Assembly: GCA_963930755.1 (NCBI GenBank)
Contig: OZ005736.1
Span: forward strand, 123,719,256-123,783,255
Origin: Eudasyphora cyanicolor
Taxonomy: Eukaryota > Arthropoda > Insecta > Diptera > Muscidae
Direction: 5' to 3'
Length of the DNA stretch: 64,000 nucleotides
Under the pieces are notes generated by a model that saw nothing but the letters and a program-made list of their open reading frames with translations, ran no database searches and was not told the origin of the DNA. Both the position numbers and the translations under genes were made by a program. How positions within the stretch are numbered: the stretch's first letter is position 1; every line of letters starts with the position of its first letter. This document shows, piece by piece, positions 22,389 through 32,120 of the stretch.

Positions 22389-22637
22389 ACCGGTAGTAAG
22401 ATGTGACTGTTGGTGCTAGCCATGGCATTATCAGCAGAGAATACTTTATATTTTCCATACACCACAAATTAATTTTTTATTACATTTACTATAGGCTGCA
22501 TCAGCATCGGAGCTTATGTCGTTGATGGCATTGTCACCATCAAAAGTCGACGTTGAAGGACGAATGAGTAGTTATAGTAGTGGTAATGATGGTAGTACGA
22601 GTAGTTATAGGATAGGATAATGTGAATTATTAAAAAG
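22389..22637. other. Unassigned, relatively G+C-rich spacer
   Basis: Less AT-rich than its surroundings (GCATCAGCATCGGAGCTTAT, GTTGATGGCATTGTCACC). It may be unique host DNA. No splice-supported exon could be drawn. Confidence 0.3.
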
Positions 22638-23062
22638 TTTGTTAATAAATTTTGCGGTTTTATATTTTGTAATTAGTCGCAGATATTTATGGTTATTAGT
22701 AATATAATATTCCAACAAACCACCACACTTGGGCAATTTAATATCTGTGAATGAATGACACACCGCAAAATTTAATAAGTACTAATATTTTTTGGAAAAA
22801 AGCTCAATTTAGGAAGATTAATAATACAACACGTACATATGATGTCTGATATGAATGAAAAACGATGTCATACTATACTTATGTAAACTCTTAACCTTTT
22901 ATATGGTTATTAATTACTTTAAAGCCGATTACGATAATAGAAATTGGTGTAGGGTGGGAATAAATGTTTACTCACTTTGTACTCGCAGTCAGGAGTAGGC
23001 GGATTTTTTATCTGCTTCATGAAGAGTCCCCAGCTCCAGTCTCTTAATATGTAAAGAATTAT
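22638..23062. repeat. 425-bp duplicated segment, copy 1
   Basis: Nearly identical to 23,100-23,524 (offset 462 bp), from TTAATAAATTTTGCGGTTTT to CTTAATATGTAAAGAATTAT. Inside, TTAATAAATTTTGCGGT (22,640) faces ACCGCAAAATTTAATAAG (22,763), a short TIR pair suggesting a MITE of about 140 bp within the segment. No coding frame is shared by the copies. Confidence 0.8.
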
Positions 23063-23099
23063 CCTCTGCTACGGTGTATCTAAAAGAAAATAAAATCAT

Positions 23100-23524
23100 T
23101 GTTAATGAATTTTGCGGTTTTCTATGTTGTAATTAGTTGCAGATATTTATGGTTATTAGTAATATAATATTCCAACAAACCACCACACTTGGGCAATTTA
23201 ATATCTGTGAATGAATGACACACCGCAAAATTTAATAAGTACTAATATTTTTTGGAAAAAAGCTCAATTTAAGAAGATTAATAATACAACACGTACATAT
23301 GATGTCTGATATGAATGAAAAACGATGTAATACTATACGTATGTAAACTCTTAACCTTTTATATGGTTATTAATTACATTAAAGCCAATTACGATAATAG
23401 AAATTGGTGTAGGGTGGGAATAAATGTTTACTCACTTTTTACTCGCAGTCAGGAGTAGGCGGATTTTTGACCTGCTTCATGAAGAGTCCTGCAGCTCGAG
23501 TCTCTTAATATGTAAAGAATTATC
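23100..23524. repeat. 425-bp duplicated segment, copy 2
   Basis: Second copy, differing by scattered substitutions and small indels (for example TTTTTGACCTGC for TTTTTTATCTGC). The 38-bp spacer between the copies is ACGGTGTATCTAAAAG-rich. The layout is direct and tandem. The ends are not TG...CA, so they are unlikely to be LTRs. Confidence 0.8.
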
Positions 23525-23529
23525 AAATT

Positions 23530-23835
23530 TACAATCGGATAACTTTTTGTGCAAAATGGTCCATTTGTATGGCAGGTACCAAAGGGGGCGTGGCAAATTC
23601 GCCACACACACTAATACTATGTGTGGAATTGTGAAGGATTCTGGTATAGAAGTTATAAAACAATCAATATTTCACAGATTTTTACCGACATTGCTTAAAT
23701 GACCTAAAATGGCCCAAAATGGATTTCCGCCAAATATGATTGGAGTCTCTTAGGTTACTTCATCGATGTGTGTACACTTTTAGCACGCAGCAGCTGATAT
23801 AGTATATGCACCCGTTCACAATAAAGAGGGAATAA
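23530..23835 (-). repeat. Family A fragment, internally deleted
   Basis: One central unit (AAATGGTCCATTTGTATGGC, GGTACCAAAGGGGGCGTGGC) joins directly to the 5' module on the minus strand (GACCTAAAATGGCCCAAAAT, CATCGATGTG). Most of the middle and the 3' hairpin are missing. Confidence 0.7.
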
Positions 23836-23839
23836 AAAT

Positions 23840-24165
23840 AAAATTTTCTTGAATTTCACTCAGCTCTACAATTTATTTTTTTTTTTTTTAAATTTTCACA
23901 GATTTTTTTCGACAGGCATGGCTTTCTTAGTTAAGATGCTAGCTTTAAAAAAATTAGCAAATAATTTTTTACGATTTTTTTCTATTTTTTTGTTGTTTTT
24001 TCTGTGCGAGCAAAATAAGATGTTTTTTCGAACAAACAAAAACAAAATTTTGTTACTAAACGAACTGTTTACTAAACTGCTTTTTCCAGCTAAAAGTTAT
24101 ATTTTCAACATTTGTAGCCCTAATAACTTAGAAAGTATCCCGACTTTATCGAGACTATGGTTAAA
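23840..24165. repeat. Family I repeat, T-rich
   Basis: A diverged copy of the 9.34-9.60 kb sequence. A 107-codon frame (23,849-24,172) is dominated by Phe/Leu/Lys from homopolymer T and A runs and shows no recognisable domain. It abuts a family C terminus, as in the other copy. Confidence 0.4.
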
Positions 24166-24375
24166 CAAGTAAAAGCTTTAAGTTCGGCCATGCCGAATTT
24201 TATGTACCCTCCAACATGGATTGCATTCAATTTTATAACTAGAAAAATTTTTGGATATGGAGCAAATCTGGGAACCATCCTTTTTGTTTAAGTAAATTAT
24301 TAAAATAACGAACGCTGTAATTTATAAGCCGCAAATTCTTTAGCCAAATTCTTCACCTGAAAAATGTGGTATTTA

Positions 24376-25442
24376 TTGGTCCACTCCTTCTGGTACCACC
24401 CCACAAAGGGTTAAAATGTTGTGAAATATTGGTTCTTTAATAACTGTTATTATACGTATTCGAATCTTCTGAAATTCCACACATAATATTAGTTTGTTAG
24501 TCGCTATCAACTCGAGGAAAATGGGCGAAATTGCCATGCCCCTTTTGGTACCTCCCACACAAATTCACCATTTTGTACTAACGGTTAAAAGCTTATAACA
24601 TTAATTCCAGTGTTTAGAAATACTAAAAATTTTGTACAGTGTAATGCTTTTATAGTGCCTTTAGTCCATTGAAAAATGGGCGTTATTGTCACGCCCCTTT
24701 TGGTACCTCTCCCACAAAGGTACCATTTTGCACCAAAAGTTAACAGTTTATAAAATTAATATCAGTGTAACAATTACTTGAAATTTTGTACAGTGTAATG
24801 CTTTTATAATGCCTATACAGGGTGGCTGATATGTAATGCAACAAAGTAAAGCGCTATATTTTTTTATTTTTTTTTTTAAATTGTATTGTTCAAAAGCAAA
24901 AAATGTCGTAAATAATATAAAATTTTAGAAACAGTTTAGATTTGTTCGAATTGGCCACCTTTGGCACGAATTATGGCCTTCAAACGGCCGACAAAGCCAT
25001 CACACGCTGCACGAAAGTGGGTCTGCGGTATTTTGGCCCATTCCCGGCGATGCGCCGTCTTGAGATGATCGATACTTTGGTATTTTTTAGTGCGAACCTT
25101 ACTCTCTAAAATGCCCCAAGCGCAAAAGTCCAACGGATTGAGATCCGGAGATCTTGGTGGCCATTGTGCGGTAGAAATGAAGCGAGGAACCTGCTTTTTA
25201 AGCCATTCTTGGTTGACGCGTGCTGAATCCTGTTGGAATGTCCATGGTCTGCGGCCGAAATGTTTGTCTGTCCAGGGCTTCAATACTGTCGTTAGGACAT
25301 TTTCCCGATAATATTCGGCATTTATTTTGACCCCATGGTCGATGAATACGAGCGGGGAGCGACCATCGGCCGTTACGGCGGCCCACACCATGGTGTAGGT
25401 ATACCTTAGTCGGTTTACCCGACTGAAACTTTCTTACTTGTT
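24376..25442 (+). repeat. Family A element nested in C, interrupted by a mariner
   Basis: The left portion runs from TTGGTCCACTCCTTCTGG to a unit ending ATGCTTTTATAATGCCTATA (24,827). The right portion (from about 25,396) is only the 3' end, with GGTATACCTTAGTCGGTTT, ACCCGACTGAAACTTTC and TTACTTGTT. The 5' TATACCCTCAC end and GTCY tract are absent. Confidence 0.75.
24828..25395 (-). pseudogene. Mariner (DD37D-type) transposase, C-terminal half
   Basis: The minus-strand frame (24,936-25,391, 151 codons) is the back half of a mariner DDD transposase, the enzyme that cuts and pastes the element at TA sites. VWAAVTADGRSPLVFID leads to strand motif FQQDSA (second catalytic Asp, residue 55), then WPPRSPDLNPLDFCAWG (third Asp, residue 88) and a C-terminal helix region. 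Only 32 residues separate the two Asp. About five residues (the usual PAHKA-type segment after QDSA) are missing, which would restore the 37 of DD37D (maT-like) elements. The first catalytic Asp and DNA-binding half are gone. One end remains at 24,828 (CAGGGTGGCTGATATGTAAT), next to TA, and the other end is deleted at about 25,392. Dead copy nested in a family A element. Confidence 0.82.
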
Positions 25443-26075
25443 ATAAATTTTATTAAGATGAATTCTTGCCAAAATAGAATACAAACTGCAAAATTTCTGC
25501 TAAATTTCTTAGAAAATGTGGTTTTTATGGCTTAAATAAGCATTTTTGGGAGCGACATCTATAGGTTGACTATAACAAAATATGAACTGATGTAAAAAAT
25601 GTTTACTACGATGAATTCTTGTCTTCATTACATACATACTGCAAAGATTCTGTCAAAATGCTAAGAAAATGTGGTATTTATGGCTTAAATACGTATATTT
25701 TGGAGCGACCTCTATAGGGCGACTTTTATAAAATATGAACTGAATTGTAAAATTTTTGCTGTGATGAATTCTTGTCAAAATAGAAAACAAACTGCAAATT
25801 TTCTGCTAAAAACATTGACCGATATGGCCCATTTGCAATCCCAAACAACCTACAACTATAAGAAATATTTCTACCAAATTTGATCAACCTTGCTCTATTA
25901 TTACGGACTGTACCGTGATTACAACAGACGGACAGATGGACATGGCAAAATCGTCTTAGAATTTTACGACTATTAAAAATATATATAATTTATGGGATCT
26001 TACATCTATATTTAGAGGTGTTGCAAATGGAGTGACAAAATGAATATACCCCCCATCCTATACAAATATGATGTT

Positions 26076-26327
26076 ACACCAGAAAATATTATGTACAGCC
26101 TTTCCACAGATATTTGAAAAGTGCAAATTTTACTATTTAAGTTCGTAGCGCTCAAAATTACCGATAGGGGTTTGAGTTCATTATAACTTTTTATTTAAGG
26201 CATAATTATAATTTTTTTATATACAGGATATTAAAGAAGTATATATGTATTTTTTTTTGGCAGGTTGTTCAAGTTTGTATTTTTCCATTTTATATTCCCC
26301 AAGACAAAATACTGAAAAGACATAAAA
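26076..26327. other. AT-rich spacer between two family C copies
   Basis: No feature recognised. Confidence 0.3.
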
Positions 26328-26808
26328 ACAAGTAAAAGCGTTAAGTTCGGCCATGCCGAATCTTATATACCCTACACCATGGATAGCATGTGACCTCACA
26401 AAATAACTCAAACCTAAAAAATAACACCGAAAAACACAACAAATTATAGCAGATGAGAACAGTAGGAAACATAAAGTAGATGAGAACAGTAGGAATAACA
26501 ACAAGTTAGATGCTATATGTGGGAGCTATATCTAAATATGGACCGATATCGCCCATTTTCAATCCCAAGTTACCTGCAGCTATAAGAAGTATCTATACCA
26601 AATTTCAGCCACCTAGCTCAAGTATTATAGATTGTAGCGTGATTACAACAGACGGACGGACGAACAGACGGCGTGGCTAAATCGTCTTAGAATTTTAAGA
26701 CGATTAAGAATATATATACTTTATGGGGTCTCAGATCAATATTTAGAGGTGTTACAAACGGAGTGGCAAAATGAATATACCCCCCATCCTATGGTGGAGG
26801 GTATAAAA
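26328..26808 (-). repeat. DINE-1-like family C element, complete short copy
   Basis: Both ends are present. AACAAGTAAAAGCGTTAAG with hairpin TTCGGCCATGCCGAA is on the left. The GTCY tract (GACGGACGGACGAACAGACG), ATTAAGAATATATATACTTT and ATGGTGGAGGGTATAAAA are on the right. A short duplication AGTAGGAATAACA / AGTAGGAAACATAAAG with GATGAGAACAGT lies in the middle. The minus-strand frame over it is spurious. Confidence 0.8.
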
Positions 26809-27321
26809 ATGCCGCTTAATATACAGTATTAATAAATATGTCTTAAATAATAAGTTATAATAAACTCAAAATCCTTCGGTCATTTTGGACTACCCTGTAC
26901 AATTTCCTAGTTGACTGGCAACCCTAGTTCGTTGAAGTAAAAGGAATCTCTGGCACAACACTTTTTGGATGATATTCGCATAGTTTGGTTTGTTGAGGGA
27001 GACTTCCAGCAAGCGAAGTTTGTTGCTGGTTTCTGACCCAAGAAGTCAGTTCTTTTTTTGTACTATGCTAGCGCACATTACTTCTTGTCTAGATGTATTA
27101 TTGAGAGCATCTCTGGTCGTTATGCTCTCGTGGCTTTTGGATCTCTACAATTCCTGCAAGCCGCTACATTAATATTCACTACCAAACCATACCTAATAAA
27201 GCTGCTTTTATTTTTTTTTTTGAAAAATATAAATCCTCTCTAAAGGTGGGAGTGTATATAGCTGTTTATTTGGCTGAGACTTGATCTTTAACAAATACTA
27301 CAATATTGCTTGAGAAAAGTC
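26809..27321. other. Unassigned; possible decayed LTR at about 26,991-27,245
   Basis: TGTTGAGGGAGACTTCCAGC, TTTGTTGCTGG and a downstream CCTAATAAAGCTGC look like one end and the polyadenylation signal of an LTR, and resemble 2,335-2,560. Clear CA end and target duplication are not seen. The small frames here do not match any family I know. Confidence 0.3.
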
Positions 27322-27868
27322 AAATTTGTATTCCCTCACCTTACAGAGGGGTGTACGTATCATTTTCCATGAGCCAAATGTGTAACACACGAAGGAGTGC
27401 CTTAAGACCCCATGTGTGTTTGTTAGATATTCGATTTGGGCCATTTTAAGTCATTCGAGCAATGTCCGTCCGTCTGTCTGTCTGTCAGATAGCTGGTGAG
27501 CACAATAACTATCGGCAGGAGTAACCGATTGACTTCAAATTTGGTATGCGGTAGTCTTTTACTCCATCTCAGGCTAGGTTCGAAGATGAGCAATTTTGGT
27601 CCAGTCCTTCTAGTACCTCCCCACAACGGGTTAACATTTAGTGCAATACTTATTCTCTTATAACTTATATACTACATATTCGAATCTTCTGAAATTCAAT
27701 ACATAGTATGAGTTTATTAGTGGATATTACCTCGAGAAAAAGGTGATATCCTCTTTTGGTACATCCCACACAAATAAACTACTTGCACCAAAATCTAACT
27801 GCTTATAACTTTAATATCAGTTCGTACAAATACTTGAAATTGTAACCAACTGAACTTTCTTACTTGTT
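27322..27868 (+). repeat. DINE-1-like family A element, short copy
   Basis: Begins TATTCCCTCACCTTACAGAG. Then come ACACGAAGGAGTGCCTTAAG, a GTCY tract (GTCCGTCCGTCTGTCTGTCT), AACCGATTGACTTCAAATTT, the family's CCAGTCCTTCTAGTACCTCC block and one unit, ending CCAACTGAACTTTCTTACTT. It has one central unit, compared with four at 12.9 kb. Confidence 0.8.
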
Positions 27869-28039
27869 TATTTATATCCAAAGCTATGATGGCAATTAGA
27901 GAATTGATTTTACATAACTTTTAGGTTTCATTTTATTGGATACAAAATATTTTTATGAACAAACTCGGTTAAATAAACCTCGAGTTATTTGAAGATCATT
28001 GGACTTTTTTTAAATTGAAATTTTCTTCCTCCTCACTTT
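27869..28039. other. AT-rich spacer
   Basis: Short AT-rich stretch, nothing recognised. Confidence 0.3.
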
Positions 28040-28485
28040 TTATACCCTCCACCATACGATGGACTATAAATATTGAACTGAGACCCCATATAGTATATAT
28101 ATTCTTAATCGTCGTAAAATTCTAAGACGATTTAGCCATGTCCGTCCGTCTGTGGTAATCACGCTACAGTCCGCAATAATAAAGCTAGGTTGATCACATT
28201 TGGTACAAATTCTTCTTATAGTTGCAGGTTGTTTGGGATTGCAAATGGGCGATATCGGTACATATTTAGATATAGCTGCCATATATATCATCCATCTTGT
28301 TGTTATTCCTACTGTTCTCATCTACTATATGTTTCCTACTGTTCTCATCTACTATATTTTTGTGTGTGTTTTCGGTGTTATTTTCTTTAGGTCTGAGTTA
28401 TTTTGTAGGTTTGAGTTTTCATGGTATTCATGGTGGAGGGTATATAAGATTCGGCATGGCCGAACTTAAAGCTTTTACTTGTTAT
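28040..28485 (+). repeat. DINE-1-like family C element, complete; closest to INE-1
   Basis: Starts TATACCCTCCACCATACG. Then come CCCCATATAGTATATATATT and CTTAATCGTCG, GACGATTTAGCCATGTCCGT, the GTCY tract, GGTAATCACGCTACAGTCCG, a small tandem of TTCCTACTGTTCTCATCTAC, then hairpin TTCGGCATGGCCGAA and AGCTTTTACTTGTT. The order and wording of the 5' half follow Drosophila INE-1 as I know it. Its right end lies directly against the sidekick pseudogene. Confidence 0.85.
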
Positions 28486-28486
28486 T

Positions 28487-29195
28487 TCTAAATCTATTGT
28501 TTCCGCATTTCAAAACCACGCCACAGTTGGCTTCACACATCACAGGGTAGGGATACTAAAATACCCAATTATTCAAAATTCTCTTGACGCATTTGCGTAA
28601 AGAATGATGACGGTTCGAAAATTTCTATTTTCGCCTTTGATGACAGCGTTTTATTGCCACCACTGCGCGGACGCACTTGTCACGAATATGTTAGATTTAC
28701 CGACAATAAAGCCAATGACCGATTCCAGGGATTATTTAACGTATGAGCTATCTCGTCATTTTGTCATCCTTAAACCACAGCGTCTCCAGTTTATGCAATG
28801 GCCGAGCATTGGCAATGCACTGTAATTCGACCACTTGTTCGCCACGTTTCAATTTCATATCCTGCGGATGAACGTTAATTTCCGGCTGCACCCTAATATA
28901 CGGATCGCCGGTCACATTAACGTGAAATGAAGGCACTGTTCTCCTCCTTGCCCAATTGTGTGTTTACGGCACGTGTCCGATATGTCTAAAGATCCACCTC
29001 ATCGGTGCCGAGGATAATAAATTGATTGGATTTTGTGAATGCATATTTTATGTCATAATCGACTGTTTGACACTGTTTGCCCGTAACCGAAGGCATGAGC
29101 GCGGAATCAATGTCGGGAAAATTCAAAATGACCGGATGGCCAGATATAACATTAAGCTGTCCCTCAGCTACATTTTGAAACATAAGCCTACATAA
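28487..29195 (-). pseudogene. sdk: sidekick-like Ig-domain gene fragment (pseudogene)
   Basis: Minus-strand conceptual translation, read across frame breaks, gives consecutive phrases of the N-terminal Ig region of Sidekick, a homophilic cell-adhesion membrane protein of the fly eye and nervous system. The phrases are NVAEGQLNVISGHPVILNFP, YDIKYAFTKSNQFIIL, NTQLGKEENSAF, HVNVTGDPYIRVQPEINV, VVELQCIANARPLHKLETLW, LNNPWNRSLALL, PRSGG and IFEPSSFFTQMR, then a decayed LPCDV. The Ig cysteine (LQC) and tryptophan (LW) are visible. Lesions include a TAG stop after TDEVDL, a one-base insertion before HVNV, a shift after KDDKM, a TGA within the strand that should carry the second Ig cysteine, and further stops near 28,530. 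About 230 codons run without an intron. The left limit is the C-family element; at the right limit a TAG/G acceptor-like site is possible. The identification relies on remembered Drosophila Sidekick sequence, so it is firm for the family. Host gene versus duplicate is inferred from the lesions. Confidence 0.78.
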
Positions 29196-29869
29196 CTAAA
29201 TTAAGAAATTATGAGCATTTATTTATTGTCTGGCCGGCGGATGACATAGTTTTGCCGGGCAATTGCAGTCAACCACTGGCACCACCACCTCCTCTACCTA
29301 TTTATTATCCCTGTATCGGCATTAGTCGGTCGCCTTTTTTTTGCAAATGACTGACTGAGAATGGCGATTCTGAGTCATTATTATTACCCTTTTGTGAAGT
29401 CATTCAGGCCCGGAAAGAGTCAATGATTAAACCCATCATTCAGAGTCGTTTGGAGTCGAGTAAATTCGTTGGACGTGCTGTGTTTGCACAATTTTTAACA
29501 ATGCGGACACTCACGCAATGGGAACGCAGACGAAGACACGCACACTAGGCACAACAACCTATGTTAATACACTGAGAGAAAGAAATGCGTACTACGTATA
29601 TGTAAAATGTATACAACTTTTGCACGCTGAAAAAAATCGTTTCTGTAGTATATTGTCGCAAACTAGAGAAATTTTTCAATTTCCGGGAAAGCTGGATTTT
29701 TTCATCCTTTTCCGTGATCCCGCATGAAAGTTACGAAATGTGTATTTTATATATATACAATTACTTTAAGAACCTATATTGAAAACAAAATTAAAACATA
29801 GAAGAAATCTATTTGTTTTTTATAATTAGATATACATGTTAACATTTTTACACCTCTTTACATTTTTAA
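29196..29869. other. Less AT-rich unique stretch, then E-family fragment
   Basis: From 29,200 to 29,570 the DNA is unusually G+C-rich for this window (GTCTGGCCGGCGGATGACAT) with no TE signature; it may be intronic DNA carried with the sidekick fragment. ACGCTGAAAAAAATCG with TGTAGTATATTGTCGC (29,625-29,665) is the start of an E-family MITE. No gene recognised. Confidence 0.4.
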
Positions 29870-30435
29870 ATTCAAAATGCCTTCCATTCATGGGTCTCTT
29901 AAATTTTGGGAACAGGAAAAAGCCGCAGAGGGCCAAATCTGGTGAATAAGTACGGTGGATGAGGCATGATTACGGTATTCTTTTCGCCCAAAAAATTTAG
30001 AACATGCGACGGTTTTTTACCTAAAAATTCAGTAATTTTGGAACGAACTTCGAAATTTCCCAAAAGAATGTATGGCAACAGCTAACCGACATGCCGACAT
30101 CCTCTGCAACTTCTCTAATAGTGATTCGATGATACTTTATAAAAAATTTCTACACTTTCTCAATATTTTCATCGGTTTTTTTTTCTTTGAAAAGCTTGTA
30201 CCACTTGTAAACATTTTCTAACTCAGAGTACAGTCACCATATGTCACTCTTAACATTTCAAGTGCTTTTGAGCACTTAATTAAATTTTTTACACAAAATG
30301 TGATGCAAATTCTTTGACCCATTTTTTCCACAGCAGAAATTGCCAAACGAGCAAAACACGTCTAGCCCTTTGCTTAGAAAAACAAAGCTAAATTTCAGTA
30401 GCCGGAAATATATAGAAAAGGTTTTGTTTATAAAG
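29870..30435 (-). pseudogene. Mariner transposase relic (DD34D-type phrases), internally deleted
   Basis: Minus-strand translation starts with ALEMLRVTYGDCTLS (first helix-turn-helix), FTSGTSFSK and TDENIEKV. It continues with YHRITIREVAEDVGMS, the second helix-turn-helix, which binds terminal repeats. It then jumps to KFVPKLLNF-like wording (FVPKLLNF) and, after a further loss, VIMPHPPY, SPDLA and FFLFPKFKRPMNG, the segment around the third catalytic Asp. At least three stops or frameshifts are present, and the Asp of the usual APCDFFLF wording is Gly (LCGFF). The central catalytic region (EDE and HDN motifs) is deleted. Termini were not identified. Confidence 0.75.
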
Positions 30436-30442
30436 GCAGAAA

Positions 30443-31275
30443 CAAGTAAGAAAATTTCAGTCGGGTAAACCGGCTAATGTATACCCTCACTTTGTGAGTA
30501 ATGTAATATGGAATATTACATGAATTATTCTGTCAATTTGTGTGGGAGGTACCAGAAGGGGTTTAATACATACATACATATTTTAAATACATTGCAATGT
30601 GCCGAATTATAAGCATTTATGTACACTGGTATATTAACGTTATGAGATATTAAATTTTGGTATGATTTGGCCATTTTGTGTGGGAGGTACCAAAATGGGC
30701 GTTGTGATAATGCGCATTTTCCACAGGGCTATAGGTACTTCTAGAGCGTTACACTGGCAAAATGTTGTTGTATTTTCGTGAATTGGTACTCACGCTGTAA
30801 GCTCTTAACTTTTTGTGCAAAATGGTACCTTTGTGTGGGAGGTACCAAAAGGGGCGTTTCGCCAATTTTTATCGAGGTAATAGCGATTTATAAACTAATA
30901 CTATGTGTGGAATTTCAAAAGATTCGAATAAGTAGTACATAAGTTATTAATGAATCAATATTTCACTACATTTTAACCCTTTCTGGGGGAGGTACTAGAA
31001 GGCGTTGGCCAATATTGCCCATCTTCGAACGTAGCCGGAGATAGAAAAAATATTACCACATTCTAAATTTGAAGTCAATCGGTTACTCCATTCGAGAGTT
31101 AACGTGCGCCCCAGCCAGCAGACAGACGAACGGACATTGCTGAAATGACTTAAAATGTCCTAAAATGGATTTCCGCTGGACATACTTAGGGTCATAGGTC
31201 ACTTCTTCGATGCGTTACACTTTTGGTCCGTAGCAAATGATATATACCCTCGTATCACTCAAGTGAGGGTATAAA
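30443..31275 (-). repeat. DINE-1-like family A element, complete copy
   Basis: The inverted 3' end AACAAGTAAGAAAATTTCAG with hairpin GTCGGGTAAACCGGC is followed by ATACCCTCACTTTGTGAG. Two to three central units follow (GGAGGTACCAAAATGGGC). Then come AATACTATGTGTGGAATTTC, TTTCTGGGGGAGGTACTAGA, CCAATATTGCCCATCTTCG, the GTCY tract (CAGACAGACGAACGGACATT), TTCTTCGATGCGTTACACTT and the 5' end GTGAGGGTATAAA. Confidence 0.85.
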
Positions 31276-32120
31276 TAGCTTCCTTGATTCAAAGAATACC
31301 TCTTTCATGCAAAGAAATATTTCATTGTTTTAAGTCATTTAATTCCAAGGAAAATGTTCTTTTTCCAAAGTAATTTATGTGTAAAGAGTGTATTCTTCAA
31401 TTACTTCTTTATTCTAGAAATAGATTTTTCTTTACTTGTAAATGATTTTCTTGTCAGTGTATCTACACATAAACTTGTGTATGTGTGTGTGGGAATGAGT
31501 GGACAGGTGTACCAATTAATTTAACTAACTGCGACTAAATTGTTACCCGTAGAAGTCATCGTCATCGTAATCTTCACTGCCATCACCTTCAACGTTCAAG
31601 ACGTTAAAGTAAGTTTACGTGGCAGACAAACTACATTTGAAGTACAAGACCCAGCGACCTCATTTGCCTTGAATATGTGTTATATTTTATTGTTTATACG
31701 GGTAGGTGGTATAGTAATTTTAGGCTATCGTTTGTAGCACTCAATCCATGGCAAAGGCAATTTGAGTAAGTCCTTCATAGCAAAAGTTGAATATGGGGGG
31801 AATATTATATATATACTTCATAACAATGGAGTGTGCTTTCGTGCAATTTGCTTCGGCGAAGAAGGTTTATTTTTGAGGATAAAGTTACACTTCATTTCTT
31901 GTTTTATATTTGTACTTTCAATTCGTACGAAATTTCATTGTACTTATTAAGAAAAAATAAAAATCAGCTGGTGAAGTGTAGTTCCGAGGTAGGGAAGGGT
32001 AGTTGCGTATGTGATTAAGGACGACGTGTCCTCCTCTCTGAGAATGGTTTCGAAAAGAAATTTTTTTAATTAATGCCTTAATAAAGTGTAATTAAATGAC
32101 TGTATAAAATTGATTAATTA
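31276..32120. other. Unassigned stretch, about 0.85 kb
   Basis: Mostly unique-looking DNA. On the minus strand, 31,544-31,600 reads as an acidic tail, NVEGDGSEDYDDDDFYG followed by a stop, which resembles a protein C-terminus. On the plus strand the same stretch can be read as a hydrophobic peptide. I cannot link either to a gene. Confidence 0.3.

Larger units (their letters stand above)
24166..26075 (-). repeat. DINE-1-like family C element split by a family A copy
   Basis: The left part (24,166-24,375) has the inverted 3' end AACAAGTAAAAGC, hairpin TTCGGCCATGCCGAA and the CACCTGAAAAATGTGG block. The right part (25,443-26,075) continues with GATGAATTCTTGCCAAAATA units, GACCGATATGGCCCATTTGC, ATTACGGACTGTACCGTGAT, the GTCY tract (GACGGACAGATGGACATGGC) and CCCCCCATCCTATAC. 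Between them lies a family A copy that itself holds a mariner. About 80 bp of family C is missing at the junction. Confidence 0.75.

Noticed and set aside
22638..23524. The 425-bp direct repeats as LTRs of a retrotransposon
   Set aside because: Only 38 bp separate them, the ends are not TG...CA, and no primer-binding or purine tract is present.
23849..24172. Phe/Leu-rich 107-codon frame as a membrane protein
   Set aside because: Hydrophobicity comes from T-homopolymer runs, and the related copy at 9.4 kb does not keep the frame.
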